Positions 51,718 to 61,722 are shown, counted from the stretch's first letter. The stretch is 64,000 nt of DNA from Candidatus Accumulibacter conexus (GCA_017592775.1 JAGFNJ010000002.1:62001-126000), one strand, 5' to 3'. The notes: generated from the sequence alone by a model not told the origin. Translations and numbers: made by a program.

Positions 51718-51888
51718 CTACTTGCCCGCCGCCGTGCGCTTCCGGCGCGAGGTGGACATCAGGGTCTCTTCTCCGTCGATGCCGATCCTGTCAAACAGGA
51801 CGAGGTCGGCAGCGGCGATCGTCTTCGCCGTTTCCGCACCCATGCCGAGCGACAGGTCGTCAACATCGCAACCATTCCGGGGATTCAT
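51718..51888 (-). pseudogene. In-frame internally deleted copy of the PhaJ/MaoC gene
   Basis: A 56-codon open frame. The first 32 residues (MNPRNGCDVDDLSLGMGAET...LVLF) align with the start of the hydratase at 52141-52587, and the last 20 (IDGEETLMSTSRRKR) align with its end. About 90 residues with the hot-dog catalytic motif are missing, without breaking the frame. Its leader (AGAAAGGACTGCCATG-like) also matches that of the full gene. It is a relic of a tandem duplication, or possibly a new microprotein. Confidence 0.8.
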
Positions 51889-52056
51889 GGCAGTCCTTTC
51901 TGGTGATCATCCGTGCGGTTTTCGCCGCACCAGGACGAGCGGCGCGTGTCGCCGCCAGCGTCGGTCGATTGTCTCGCGGTTTGCCGATGCCGGGCGACTG
52001 TTTCGCCGCGAAGACCGCTCCCCTGCGACAGCCGCGACGCGCCCAGCCGCCCGTGG

Positions 52057-52118
52057 AAAAAAACGCCGGCCGCTGCTTCCGGGTTCGCGTCGCGCGAACC
52101 CGGAAGCAGCGGCCGGCG
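52057..52118 (-). terminator. Very strong terminator after the PhaJ gene
   Basis: 26-bp perfect stem (52064-52089 with 52093-52118), 3-base loop, followed on the minus strand by seven T. It lies 22 bp below the hydratase stop, and so uncouples the downstream genes. Confidence 0.85.
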
Positions 52119-52140
52119 CAAGCCCGATCGCCGCAACAGA

Positions 52141-52587
52141 CTACTTTCCGGCTTCGCGCTTCTTGCGGGAGGTCGCCATCAAGGTGGCTTCGCCGTCGAT
52201 GACCACCTTGTCGCCGACGGTGCACACGGTATCGAGCACCACCCGGCACTTGTCTTCGATCACCTCCTTGACGGTGACCCTGGCGCGAACCGTGTCGCCA
52301 GGACGCACCGGAGCGCGAAAGCGCAACGACTGATTCATGTAGATGGTTCCGGGGCCGGGCAGACGATTTCCCAATACCGCCGAGATCAGGCTGGCCGACA
52401 ACATGCCGTGCGCAATGCGGCCACCGAACATCGTCGTGCGGCCGAACTCTTCGTCCATGTGAACCGCATTGACGTCCGTCGACACCCCGGCGAAGAGCAC
52501 GAGGTCGGCATCAGTGATGGTCTTGGCGATTTCCGCACTCATTCCGACCGACAAGTCTTCAATGTCGTAACCGTTTTGTGGATTCAT
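52141..52587 (-). CDS. phaJ: (R)-specific enoyl-CoA hydratase, PhaJ/MaoC type
   Basis: 148 residues, single hot-dog fold. The catalytic motif FAGVSTDVNAVHMDEE (Asp and His) and FGGRIAHGMLSASLIS are intact. Hydrates crotonyl-CoA to (R)-3-hydroxybutyryl-CoA, the PHA precursor, or works in reverse. It lies close to the ccr operon that consumes crotonyl-CoA. AGAAAGGA precedes the ATG at 52587. Confidence 0.88.
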   Translation of the reverse strand: MNPQNGYDIEDLSVGMSAEIAKTITDADLVLFAGVSTDVNAVHMDEEFGRTTMFGGRIAHGMLSASLISAVLGNRLPGPGTIYMNQSLRFRAPVRPGDTVRARVTVKEVIEDKCRVVLDTVCTVGDKVVIDGEATLMATSRKKREAGK

Positions 52588-52815
52588 GACAGTCCTTTCT
52601 GCTGAACATCGGGGCGGCGTGGGCCGCACCCTGGAAAAATGGCGCTCGCGATTGCCAGCGCCAGTCGGATCATCCCGCGGGTCTTCGCGTGCGCCTGGTC
52701 TCTCGCCAGGACGACGATCACAACCGCAGGAAGCAAAGCATTTTCGCGACGGATACCTCGGTGGGCAGGCAGCAGCGACCAGCGTCTGCAGCCCGATGGG
52801 CGCTGCCTGCCATTG

Positions 52816-53793
52816 TTAGTTCATCACAATCACGACTTTACCCGTCGACTTGCGGCTCAGCACCTGATGCAGCGCCTCGACCGCCTGTGCAAGCGGATAC
52901 GTCGCCGAAACATGCGGTTTGATCGCGCCGTCGACCACCCACTGCATCAGCCGCCGGAAGCTCTCGCCCATCACCTGCGGCTGCATCTCGGCGTAAGCGG
53001 GCCAGTTGACGCCGATCACGTCCAGGTTCTTGACGAGCAGGTGATTGGCGGGGATCTGCGGGACGCCGCCACCGGCGAAACCAATCACCAGGATCCGACC
53101 TTCAAAGGCCATGCTGCGCAACGAGGCGGTGAACAGGTCGCCGCCAACCGGATCGTAGACCACGTCGGCGCCGTGGCCGCCGGTCAGTTCCTTGATCCGC
53201 AGACGGACATCGTCCACGCTGGTGTCAATCAGATGATCGGCGCCGTTTTCGCGGGCCACCTGCAGCTTCGCCCGCCCGTTGGCGGTGGCAATGACCCTGG
53301 CCTGCAACAGCTTGCCGATGGCGACAGCGGTCAGGCCGACGCCGCCGGCCGCGCCATGCACGACCAGCGTCTCTCCGGCGCGCAGGCGCGCCCGATGCCA
53401 TAAGGCAACATGCGAGGTGCCGAAGACTACCGGAAACGCAGCTCCGTCCTCCCACGACATCGCTGCCGGCATCGCCACGCAGCGGTTCACATCGGCGACA
53501 AGTTGCTCGGCGTAACCCCCGTGCGGAGTCAGGGCAATCACCCGGTCGCCGACGGCATGACCCTGCGCGCCGGCACCGAGTTCGAGAACCTCGCCGGCAA
53601 CTTCAAAACCCGGGCTGAACGGCGGCTGCGGCTGCTTCTGGTACTGGCCGCGGGTGATCAGGCTGTCGGCAAAATTGACCCCACAGGCGCGGACGCGAAT
53701 GCGCACCTGGCCAGGACCGGGACGCGGCTCGGCAACGTCTTCGAGGCGCAACGAATCGGGCCCGGTGAGCGCGTGGCAAACGATCGCTTTCAT
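52816..53793 (-). CDS. Zinc-independent NADPH:quinone oxidoreductase-like (MDR)
   Basis: 325-residue medium-chain reductase. GAAGGVGLTAVAIGKLL is the NADPH Rossmann loop; no structural or catalytic zinc cysteines. GVNFADSLITRGQY matches the QOR2 group. It may act on quinones or short enoyl-CoA. A hairpin terminator separates it from ccr. Confidence 0.85.
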   Translation of the reverse strand: MKAIVCHALTGPDSLRLEDVAEPRPGPGQVRIRVRACGVNFADSLITRGQYQKQPQPPFSPGFEVAGEVLELGAGAQGHAVGDRVIALTPHGGYAEQLVADVNRCVAMPAAMSWEDGAAFPVVFGTSHVALWHRARLRAGETLVVHGAAGGVGLTAVAIGKLLQARVIATANGRAKLQVARENGADHLIDTSVDDVRLRIKELTGGHGADVVYDPVGGDLFTASLRSMAFEGRILVIGFAGGGVPQIPANHLLVKNLDVIGVNWPAYAEMQPQVMGESFRRLMQWVVDGAIKPHVSATYPLAQAVEALHQVLSRKSTGKVVIVMN

Positions 53794-53814
53794 GGCTGGG
53801 GTTCAGGCGGTCAA

Positions 53815-53855
53815 GAAGAAATCTCCCTTCCCTGCTGCGACGCCAAGGAAGGGAG
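53815..53855 (-). terminator. Terminator of the ethylmalonyl-CoA operon
   Basis: CTCCCTTCC / GGAAGGGAG stem of 9 bp (53823-53831 with 53847-53855), then ATTTCTTCTT on the minus strand, about 100 bp below the ccr stop. Confidence 0.6.
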
Positions 53856-53955
53856 CCGAATGGATTCGACGAACATCGCTGCGATTCGTGCTCATTCCCC
53901 TCCCCGGCAAAGGGAAGGGAAGACACGACATCGGATCAACTCGAGCAAGCGGAGC

Positions 53956-55710
53956 TCATTCGCCGATGATCTTGCGCACGACATCGGTCATCGAGATGAC
54001 GCCGACCGGCTGCTCCTTCTCGGTGACCACCAGGCGATGCATCCGACGGCCGGTCATCAGGCTGACCGCGTCGCTCAGCAGCATGTCCGCATCGCAGGTT
54101 GCGCAACCGGGGGTCATGACCTGGCTGGCCAGCATTGCGCGTGCCTGATCGGGTGTCCGGCCCTGCCGTGCCAGAACCATGTCGGTTTGCGAGACGACGC
54201 CGATGGCCTTGCCTTGCCCATCCATCACCACCACGGCATGAATCTCCTTCTCCACCATGATCTTGGCCACGGTGCCGATGGTATCGTCAGGCGTGCAGGA
54301 AATGATGCCCATATGCATCAAGTCGCGCACCTTGCTGCCATCGTCGGCGATGGTCAGCGCCTGAGCTTCCTCAATACTTGGCAACGGCTCGGACATCGGG
54401 TACGGATGGGGTGTGGTATGCACGTCGCCCTTGGGCAGCGTCGGATGCACCATCGTCACGGCCGGCTTGCCGCTGGCACCCAGGCCGAACCCGGTAGCGC
54501 CAATCAGCACCGACATGTTGCCGTGCGGGTGCTTGTTGTCGTGCATCAACTGATGGGCAAGCGGCAATTCTTCGTAGGTGAACGCTCGTGACAGGCATGG
54601 ATCCAGTTGGCCCCGCAACGCCAGTTCGTTCATCTCGTTACATTGCACGGTATTGGCGAAATGCGAGCCTTGCAGGCGCTTCTGCCGCATCCACAGGTAA
54701 CGCAGATCGACCGTTGCATTATAGCCGGAGGTGCCGGCGCAGACGACGACCATACCGCCGGTTTCGCAAACGAAAATCGAGGTCGGGATGGTGCTCTCAC
54801 CGGGATGCTCGAAGACGATGTTCGGCGCGCGCTTCTCACCCAGGACTTCCCAGATCTTTGCACCGAAGGAGCGCACGCCCTTCAACCACTTGGCGTAGCC
54901 GGCGTTGTCCTTCCAGTGTGGCAACATGCCCCAGTGATCGAAGTCGTTGCGGTTGATGCAGCCTTTGGCGCCGAGCTTCATGCAATAGTCAAACTTGTCC
55001 TCGCCTGACACCATGGCCACCGACGTTGCGTCGACCGCCTTGGCGATCTGAATCGCCATCGAGCCGAGACCGCCCGCGCCGCCCCAGATCAAGGCCACAT
55101 CTCCCTTCTTGATCGAGCTGGCGCCCCAGCCGTGCAGCATTCGCCAGGCGGTCGCAGCGACCAGTGTATAGGCTGCCGCCTCTTCCCAGTTCATGTGCTT
55201 GGGCTTGGGCATGCACTGCTGGCCCTGCACGCGGGTGAATTGGGCAAAACTGCCGAAATTGGTTTCGTACCCCCAGATCTTGTACGTCGGCGAATACATC
55301 GGATCGCCGCCTTTCTTGACCCACTCGCAATTGCGACTGTAAGTGCCGCAATGCACCACCACTTCGTCACCGACCTTGACGTTGGTGACGTCCTTGCCGA
55401 CGGCGTAAACGATGCCGGACGCATCGCTGCCACCGATGTGGAAGTCCTCGGGTTCGCCGCCCTTGTTGCGCGCGGCGATCACATTGACCGGAATTCCCAG
55501 TCCCGCCCAGACGTTGTTGTAGTTGATGCCCGCGGCCATGACATAGACCAACACTTCGTCATCGGCGATCGACGGGGTATTGACCACCTCCTTCTGAAAC
55601 GCCTCGGTTGGCTTGCCAAAACGCTCCGGACGGATCAGCCAAGCATTCATCTTTTCGGGAACTTCGCCCAGGGGGGGCAATTCGCCAAGTGCATACAGCT
55701 GCTTGCTCAT
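53956..55710 (-). CDS. ccr: Crotonyl-CoA carboxylase/reductase with CBS-pair fusion
   Basis: 584 residues. Residues 1-415 are Ccr, an MDR enzyme that reductively carboxylates crotonyl-CoA to ethylmalonyl-CoA using NADPH and CO2; [17 protein letters not shown] is the cofactor loop and IFEHPGES-type [11 protein letters not shown] and [12 protein letters not shown] fit the family. Residues 459-584 are two CBS motifs ([48 protein letters not shown]). Usual Ccr ends near residue 430. CBS pairs bind adenine nucleotides, so allosteric control is likely but unproven. Start at ATG 55710 with AAAGGAG. Confidence 0.93.
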   Translation of the reverse strand: MSKQLYALGELPPLGEVPEKMNAWLIRPERFGKPTEAFQKEVVNTPSIADDEVLVYVMAAGINYNNVWAGLGIPVNVIAARNKGGEPEDFHIGGSDASGIVYAVGKDVTNVKVGDEVVVHCGTYSRNCEWVKKGGDPMYSPTYKIWGYETNFGSFAQFTRVQGQQCMPKPKHMNWEEAAAYTLVAATAWRMLHGWGASSIKKGDVALIWGGAGGLGSMAIQIAKAVDATSVAMVSGEDKFDYCMKLGAKGCINRNDFDHWGMLPHWKDNAGYAKWLKGVRSFGAKIWEVLGEKRAPNIVFEHPGESTIPTSIFVCETGGMVVVCAGTSGYNATVDLRYLWMRQKRLQGSHFANTVQCNEMNELALRGQLDPCLSRAFTYEELPLAHQLMHDNKHPHGNMSVLIGATGFGLGASGKPAVTMVHPTLPKGDVHTTPHPYPMSEPLPSIEEAQALTIADDGSKVRDLMHMGIISCTPDDTIGTVAKIMVEKEIHAVVVMDGQGKAIGVVSQTDMVLARQGRTPDQARAMLASQVMTPGCATCDADMLLSDAVSLMTGRRMHRLVVTEKEQPVGVISMTDVVRKIIGE

Positions 55711-55722
55711 CAGATGCTCCTT

Positions 55723-56739
55723 TTATGGTGAAAGGGTCGGTTGATTGACCGACAGCAAACGGGAAAGAATATGCTCTCGCATACGTTCGTACTCCTCAAA
55801 CTGGCTCGACCGATACTCGCCCAGACGTTTCTCGATGGCGGCGCGGCCGCCGACCAGTTCGAGGCCGAAAGAGCCGAACTCCTCCTTCAGAAGCCGCAGC
55901 ACCCACGCACTCTGGTGCTGGCTGCGCTGCCGCGCGAGGAGACCGGCCGCGACGAGAAAGCGGCGGTGTCGATCGAAGTGCGCGTGAAACTCACTGATCC
56001 CGGTATTCATCGTCGCGCTCAGCAGGCAGACCGGGTAATCCCATCCCTCGCGGCGATCCTGCCGCGGGGCGCTGCGGCCGATCTCGCTCGCCGTCTTGCG
56101 CGCCGCGGCGCCCAGGTCGGCCTTGTTGACGGCGAAAATGTCGGGAATCTCGATGATGCCGGACTTGAGATACTGGATCGTGTCACCGGAGGCTGGCTGC
56201 GCCACATAGCAGACGGTGTCGCCGATCTCGGCGATGTCGATTTCCGTCTGGCCGACGCCGACGGTCTCGATGACGACGATGTCGAAGCAGGCGAGCATCA
56301 GCCAGCTCATCGGCCAGACCTCGCCGGCAACCCCACCAAGCTGGTTGCGATTGGCGAGCGAGCGGATGAAGAGTCCCTCGTCCTGTGCCGGGGTCTTGAT
56401 GCGGATGCGGTCGCCGAGGAGTGCGCCACCGCCCAGCTCGGGCCGACTGGACGGATCGACCGCCAGCACGCCGACCGTCGTGCCGGCCAGTCGCCATTCA
56501 CGGATCATCGCCGAAACCAGCGACGACTTGCCGGCACCAGGTGGTCCGGTCACCCCGATCAGATGGCCAGCGGTCAGCCAGCGCTCGCCGGAGAGACACG
56601 CCAGCAGCCGCACGGCGCGGCTGCGCGCCGCCGGCAGCCGGTTGTCCAGCAGGTTCAGGCCGCTGGCAACGGCCGCCCGCTCGCCGCGCAGGATGCGCGC
56701 CGCGAGTTGTTCGGGATCGGGAAGGCCGAGGTTGGTCAT
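55723..56739 (-). CDS. meaB: MeaB GTPase, mutase-protecting chaperone
   Basis: 338-residue G3E-type GTPase that protects and reloads B12-dependent acyl-CoA mutases. Walker A GVTGPPGAGKSS (63-73), VLAVDPSS, VETVGVGQTEIDI, and NKAD. It sits between ecm and ccr, so its client is probably ethylmalonyl-CoA mutase. It starts 7 bp after the ecm stop. Confidence 0.95.
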   Translation of the reverse strand: MTNLGLPDPEQLAARILRGERAAVASGLNLLDNRLPAARSRAVRLLACLSGERWLTAGHLIGVTGPPGAGKSSLVSAMIREWRLAGTTVGVLAVDPSSRPELGGGALLGDRIRIKTPAQDEGLFIRSLANRNQLGGVAGEVWPMSWLMLACFDIVVIETVGVGQTEIDIAEIGDTVCYVAQPASGDTIQYLKSGIIEIPDIFAVNKADLGAAARKTASEIGRSAPRQDRREGWDYPVCLLSATMNTGISEFHAHFDRHRRFLVAAGLLARQRSQHQSAWVLRLLKEEFGSFGLELVGGRAAIEKRLGEYRSSQFEEYERMREHILSRLLSVNQPTLSP

Positions 56740-56746
56740 CTACCTC

Positions 56747-58765
56747 TCAAGACAGCAAGCCAAGCCGCTCGAGGCCGTTGTTTTCGCGCACGACGTCGAC
56801 GATGTCGCCCATGATCGCGTTCAGGTTGAAGTCCTTCGGCGTGTAGATCGCGCGCACCCCGAGTGCCAGCAGCCGCTCGGCATCCGCTGGCGGTATGATG
56901 CCGCCGGCAACCACCGGCAGCGCCGCCAGATCACGCGCACGCAGTTCCTGCAGCACCGACCCGACCAGCTCCATGTGGCTTCCCGAGAGGATCGACAGCC
57001 CGACGACATGCACCCCTTCCTCCTGCGCCGCCTGCGCGATCTGCTGCGGCGTCAGACGGATGCCGTCGTAGACGACCTCGAAGCCGACATCCCGTGCCTT
57101 GACGGCCACCTGCTCGGCGCCGTTGGAATGGCCATCGAGCCCCGGCTTGCCGACGAGAATCTTCAGCGGTCGACCCAGCGCGCTGCCGGTACGGGCGACC
57201 CGGTCCCTGATTTCGGTCACCTGATCCTTCCTGCCCAGCACCTCGCGACTGTCAATGGCGATGTCGACCCCGGTCGGCGGACGGAACTCGCCGAAAACGG
57301 CGCGCAGCGCGTCACCCCACTCGCCGGTGGTGACGCCTGCGAGCGCACAGCGGATCGAGCTTGGCATGATGTTGTCGCCGCTCTTCGCCGCATCGCCGAG
57401 CCCCTGCAGGGCCGCCCGCACGTCGGCGTCGTTGCGCTGCCGGCGATGCTCCTGCAAGCGTTCGATCTGCTGCCGCTCGGCCGCCGGATCGGACTTCATG
57501 ATGGCGCCGTCGCTGCCGGTCGTCAGCGGCGACTCGGCGGTCTCCTGGAAACAGTTGACGCCGATGATCTTCAGCTCGCCCGATTCGATCGCGCGCAGGC
57601 GGCTCATGTGGCTGCCGACGAGTTCGCGCTTGATGTAGCCCGATTCGATCGCGGCAATGATCCCGCCCTGTGCCTCGACATTCTCGATCTCCCGCCGCGC
57701 TCCTGCGATGAGTTCGCTGACCTTGGCGGCAATCACCGGCGAGCCGTCGAGGATGTCCCCATACTCGAGCAGGTCGGTCTCGAAAGCCATCACCTGTTGC
57801 ATGCGCAGCGCCCACTGCTGATCCCACGGGCGTGGCAACCCCATCGCCTCGTTCCACGCCGGCAGCTGGATGGCGCGCGCGCGCGCGCGCTTCGACAGCG
57901 CGACGGCCAGCATCTCGAGGACGATCCGCTGCACGTTGTTCTCCGGCTGTGCCTCGGTCAAGCCCAGCGAGTTGACCTGCACACCATAGCGGAAGCGGCG
58001 CAGCTTGGGATCAGTCACCTGGTAACGGGTCAGCGTCAGCTCGTCCCACATCTCGCCGAAGGCGCGCAGCTTGCAACACTCCTCGATGAAACGGATACCG
58101 GCATTGACGAAGAACGAGATCCGCTCGACGACTTGCGGAAACTCCTCCGGCGGGACTTCGCCCGAAGCCTTGACCCGATCGAGAACCGCCATCGCCGTGC
58201 ACAGGGCGTAAGCCAGTTCCTGCACCGGCGTGGCCCCGGCTTCCTGCAAGTGGTAGCTGCAGACGTTGGTCGGGTTCCACTTCGGCACGTTCTTCACCGT
58301 GTAGTTGATCGTGTCGGCGATCAGGCGCATCGACGGGCCGGGCGGATAGATGTAGGTGCCGCGCGAGAGGTACTCCTTGATGATGTCGTTCTGGGTCGTG
58401 CCGCTGAGTTTCTTCGGGTCGATCCCCCGCCGCTGCGCCAGGCCGATGTACAGCGACAGCAACCAGGCGGCGGTGGCGTTGATCGTCATCGAGGTGTTCA
58501 TCTGGTCGAGCGGGATCTGGTCGAACAGCTGATCCATGTCCTCGATGCTCGATATCGGCACACCGACCTTGCCGACTTCGCCGCGCGCCAGGGGGCTGTC
58601 GGCGTCGTAGCCGGTCTGCGTCGGCAGGTCGAAGGCGACCGACAACCCGGTCTGCCCCTTGGCGAGGTTGGTTCGATAGAGGGCGTTGGACGCCCGGGCC
58701 GAGCTGTGACCGCTGTAGGTCCGCATCAACCAGGGTTGATCGCGATTCTTGCGCGGGGCAACCAT
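56747..58765 (-). CDS. ecm: Ethylmalonyl-CoA mutase
   Basis: 672-residue single-chain B12-dependent mutase (ethylmalonyl-CoA to methylsuccinyl-CoA). The catalytic barrel includes GLSVAFDLPTQTGYDADSP and GTTQNDIIKEYLSRGTYIYP; the C-terminal cobalamin domain has GKPGLDGHSNGAEQ (DxHxxG) and VGLSILSGSH. Position next to ccr, mcd and mch, and a shorter single subunit than methylmalonyl-CoA mutase, favour Ecm. GAGGAGA ribosome-binding site. Confidence 0.94.
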   Translation of the reverse strand: MVAPRKNRDQPWLMRTYSGHSSARASNALYRTNLAKGQTGLSVAFDLPTQTGYDADSPLARGEVGKVGVPISSIEDMDQLFDQIPLDQMNTSMTINATAAWLLSLYIGLAQRRGIDPKKLSGTTQNDIIKEYLSRGTYIYPPGPSMRLIADTINYTVKNVPKWNPTNVCSYHLQEAGATPVQELAYALCTAMAVLDRVKASGEVPPEEFPQVVERISFFVNAGIRFIEECCKLRAFGEMWDELTLTRYQVTDPKLRRFRYGVQVNSLGLTEAQPENNVQRIVLEMLAVALSKRARARAIQLPAWNEAMGLPRPWDQQWALRMQQVMAFETDLLEYGDILDGSPVIAAKVSELIAGARREIENVEAQGGIIAAIESGYIKRELVGSHMSRLRAIESGELKIIGVNCFQETAESPLTTGSDGAIMKSDPAAERQQIERLQEHRRQRNDADVRAALQGLGDAAKSGDNIMPSSIRCALAGVTTGEWGDALRAVFGEFRPPTGVDIAIDSREVLGRKDQVTEIRDRVARTGSALGRPLKILVGKPGLDGHSNGAEQVAVKARDVGFEVVYDGIRLTPQQIAQAAQEEGVHVVGLSILSGSHMELVGSVLQELRARDLAALPVVAGGIIPPADAERLLALGVRAIYTPKDFNLNAIMGDIVDVVRENNGLERLGLLS

Positions 58766-58767
58766 GA

Positions 58768-59955
58768 CTATCTCCTCTTTCTGATCAAGAGGCGCCTCTC
58801 GATCTCAAAAATCTTCTCGTCGATCTTTTCCTTGCCGAGATCCTTCTTGTCGTTCTCCTTGATGAACAGGTCGGCGCCATGCTTCGCCAGCGCCTCGGCG
58901 GCGCTGACGTTCTTGACGCCGATGAGCTGGAAGCTGACGACCCCGAAGCGGCCAGCGAGTTCGCCTGGAGCGTCTTCGCTGGCCAGCACGCGCGACAGCG
59001 CCGCAACGGTGTCGCCGGCGATCGACGGCTGCGTGTGGTAGCCCTCGGTGAAGCCGAGTTCCCAGACGCTGTTGTCACTGACATCGCGGCTGGCGAGTCC
59101 TTCGAGCCAGGCGAAGACGAGGCCGCCATAGACGATCGGATCACCGCTCATCTTGCCCGACAGGCCGGAGCTGAAGACGCGGTCGAAGTGCAGTGGATGG
59201 GTATTGCCGACCGCATAGGTCAGCGGCAGATGCTCGTCGGTGATCGTGCGGCCATTGGCATGGACGATGATCTCGCCGACCGCGAAATCCTCGCAGCAGG
59301 ACCGCGGGCCGGTGAGCCCGGCCGGCAGGACGTCCGGGAAACGCGGCAGGACGACCGCCGCATCGTCGACCCAGGGGAAAGCCGGCATCAGCCCGTCCGC
59401 CGACGTTGGCAAGGGCGTCGTCGGCGGCCGCCCGCCCTGCCCCGCGACCATGATTTTGCGCTGGTACTGCAGCACGACCTGATCGTTCTGGTTGATTCCC
59501 AGCGTGCGGATGGTGACGATCCCCGGCTTGCCGGCGCCGCGCTCCTTGCGATCGATGACCTTGGTCAGCGAGCGGATCGTATCCTGGGCGTACACCGGCT
59601 GCAGATACTGGGCATCGTAGTAGCCGAGGTTGGCCATCGCCTTCTCCGAATCGTTCTGCACGCCCAGCGAGAGAACGACATTGAAGACCATCTGCGGCGA
59701 CGCCGGCAGACCGGCGAAGCCGCTCGCCCGGGCGAACTCCTCGTTCAGGTAGAGCGGATTGCACTGCATGTAGGTCCGCGCGAACGCTTCCATCTGCGCC
59801 CGGAAGAAGGTGAAACCACGCGGGTGGACGAAGACCTGTCCGGGCTCGAACTCTTCCAGATAGCGTCCATAGTGCGGATGGCGGACCTTGCCGACGTCCA
59901 CCCCGACCGTCCGGGCGAGTTCGACCTGCGGTCGGAAACGAATTGCCTGCGACAT
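58768..59955 (-). CDS. mch: Mesaconyl-CoA hydratase (double MaoC)
   Basis: 395 residues, two MaoC-like hot-dog modules: N-terminal with RTYMQCNPLYLNEEFARASG and C-terminal with YAVGNTHPLHFDRVF and the SGDPIVYGGLVFAW loop. Hydrates mesaconyl-C1-CoA to beta-methylmalyl-CoA. About 45 residues longer than the enzymes I recall, with a charged C-terminal extension (DKKDLGKEKIDEKIFEIE). TAG is 2 bp from the ecm start. Confidence 0.92.
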   Translation of the reverse strand: MSQAIRFRPQVELARTVGVDVGKVRHPHYGRYLEEFEPGQVFVHPRGFTFFRAQMEAFARTYMQCNPLYLNEEFARASGFAGLPASPQMVFNVVLSLGVQNDSEKAMANLGYYDAQYLQPVYAQDTIRSLTKVIDRKERGAGKPGIVTIRTLGINQNDQVVLQYQRKIMVAGQGGRPPTTPLPTSADGLMPAFPWVDDAAVVLPRFPDVLPAGLTGPRSCCEDFAVGEIIVHANGRTITDEHLPLTYAVGNTHPLHFDRVFSSGLSGKMSGDPIVYGGLVFAWLEGLASRDVSDNSVWELGFTEGYHTQPSIAGDTVAALSRVLASEDAPGELAGRFGVVSFQLIGVKNVSAAEALAKHGADLFIKENDKKDLGKEKIDEKIFEIERRLLIRKRR

Positions 59956-59997
59956 TGAAACCTCCTCTTGCGAAACGCGCGGTGGCGAGTGCAGCCG

Positions 59998-61683
59998 CTA
60001 CTGGACGGCGTCGATCAGTGAACGAGCGATGACTTTCAGGGCCAGGGTTTCCTCTGCACCCTCGAAGATCGACAGCACCCGCGCATCGAGGAAGTAGCGG
60101 CTGACCGCCGTCTCCTCGGCATAACCCATGCCGCCGTGAATCTGCATCGCTTCGCGCGTCAGCCACTCGGCGGTGCGACAGGTGAACAGCTTGACCATGC
60201 TCGCTTCCATCTGCCCCTGACCCTGGTCCATCAGGCGACCGACGGCATAGGTGAACTGGCGCGAGACGGTCAGCAGCGTCGCCATGCGCGCCAGCTTGAC
60301 GCGTGTCAACTGGAAATCGCCGATCGGCTTGCCGAATGCCTTGCGCTCCTGAGCGTAGGAAACCGCCTTCTCGAACGCCGCCTGCATGACGCCAATGGCC
60401 CGCGCCGCGGTCTGGATGCGGCCACCGGCAAAGCCGGCCATGGTGAAGTAGAAACCCTTGCCCTCGCCCTCCGGTCCGCCGACCAGGTTTTCGTCGGGGA
60501 CGAAGACATGGTCGAAGAAGACCTCGTAGGAATGCATCCCACGATAGCCGATGGTGGCGATCGCGCGGCCGCTGAGGACGCCTCCTCCGGGCTGGCGGTA
60601 CTCGAAGTCGTGCCCCTCGTACGAGTCCTTCTCGACCAGGAACATGCTGAGCCCCTTGTGGCCGAGCGAGCGGTCCGGGTTGGAACGGGCGAGGACGAGC
60701 AGGACTCCGGCCTTGCCGGCCATCGTGCACCAGGTCTTCACCCCGTCGAGAATCCAGCCGCCCTCGCACTTGCTGGCCTTGAGGCGCATGGCGGCGACGT
60801 CGGAACCGGTATCCGGCTCGGTGACGGCGATGGCACACAGCGGATCGCCCATCGCAACCCGTGGCAGCCACTTCTCGCGCTGCGCTTCCGTGCCACCCTT
60901 GAGCAGCGACCGGCTGAGGATCTCCGGTCGCGTGATCAGGCTGCCGGCGCCACCGAGCGAGCCCCGCGACAGCTCTTCGGTGACGACGATCATCCCCATG
61001 TTGTCTTCATGATCGTCGCTCTGGATGCCGCCGTAGCGCTCGGGGATCGACAGGCCGAAGCAGCCCATCTCGGTCAGTGGCTCGAGAATCTCCTGCGGGA
61101 TGATCCGGTCGTGGCGATGGATCTCCTCGGCCAGCGGCATCACCACGTTCGTCGCCAGCTTGCGGAACGAATCCTGCATCATGGTCGCATCATCGCTGAG
61201 CATGTAGGCCCCGCTGGCACCGTTCAGCGCCATGACGTCACGGCCAAGCGCCTCGAGGTGAGCGGCATCGAGCTGCAACTGGCAGAAACGGCTGAGGCCG
61301 GACGAAGCCAGAGCGGCGACATCCGCCTCGCTCAGACCGAAACTCTGTGGTCTCGCCCACAACCGGTTGTGGATGTTCTGCAGCGCCTCGGCGCAGAACG
61401 CCAGCGCCATCCGCTCCTCGAGGCAGGCGCCCTCGCCCTGCTGGCCGGCGCCGGCGGCCACTACCCTGGCGGCGTAGTCCACAGCAAAACGCGCCGCGGT
61501 CGCTTCGGCGGCACACCAGGCGAGATCGAAACTGGCCATCTGGTGTTCGTCGAGTTTCTCGTTCGACACGCCCTTGCTGCCCATGCACCGCTGCTTCATC
61601 CAGCCCAGCGCTTTCCTGATCGCCGCGTCGGCTGCATCGAGATACGGCAACCCCCCCTGTATCCCGCAGTTGACCTCAGTCAT
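59998..61683 (-). CDS. mcd: (2S)-methylsuccinyl-CoA dehydrogenase
   Basis: 561-residue FAD acyl-CoA dehydrogenase with the N-terminal helical extension (about 150 residues) typical of Mcd. ACAD motifs: AVTEPDTGSDVAAM, GVKTWCTMAGK, ERKAFGKPIGDFQL, and IHGGMGYAEETAVSRYFLD. Oxidises methylsuccinyl-CoA to mesaconyl-CoA. ATG 61683 preferred over GTG 61686 (AAAGGG spacing). Confidence 0.94.
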   Translation of the reverse strand: MTEVNCGIQGGLPYLDAADAAIRKALGWMKQRCMGSKGVSNEKLDEHQMASFDLAWCAAEATAARFAVDYAARVVAAGAGQQGEGACLEERMALAFCAEALQNIHNRLWARPQSFGLSEADVAALASSGLSRFCQLQLDAAHLEALGRDVMALNGASGAYMLSDDATMMQDSFRKLATNVVMPLAEEIHRHDRIIPQEILEPLTEMGCFGLSIPERYGGIQSDDHEDNMGMIVVTEELSRGSLGGAGSLITRPEILSRSLLKGGTEAQREKWLPRVAMGDPLCAIAVTEPDTGSDVAAMRLKASKCEGGWILDGVKTWCTMAGKAGVLLVLARSNPDRSLGHKGLSMFLVEKDSYEGHDFEYRQPGGGVLSGRAIATIGYRGMHSYEVFFDHVFVPDENLVGGPEGEGKGFYFTMAGFAGGRIQTAARAIGVMQAAFEKAVSYAQERKAFGKPIGDFQLTRVKLARMATLLTVSRQFTYAVGRLMDQGQGQMEASMVKLFTCRTAEWLTREAMQIHGGMGYAEETAVSRYFLDARVLSIFEGAEETLALKVIARSLIDAVQ

Positions 61684-61722
61684 CACTCATCCCTTTCTGC
61701 TTGCGTGGTTCCGGAGCGGCTT

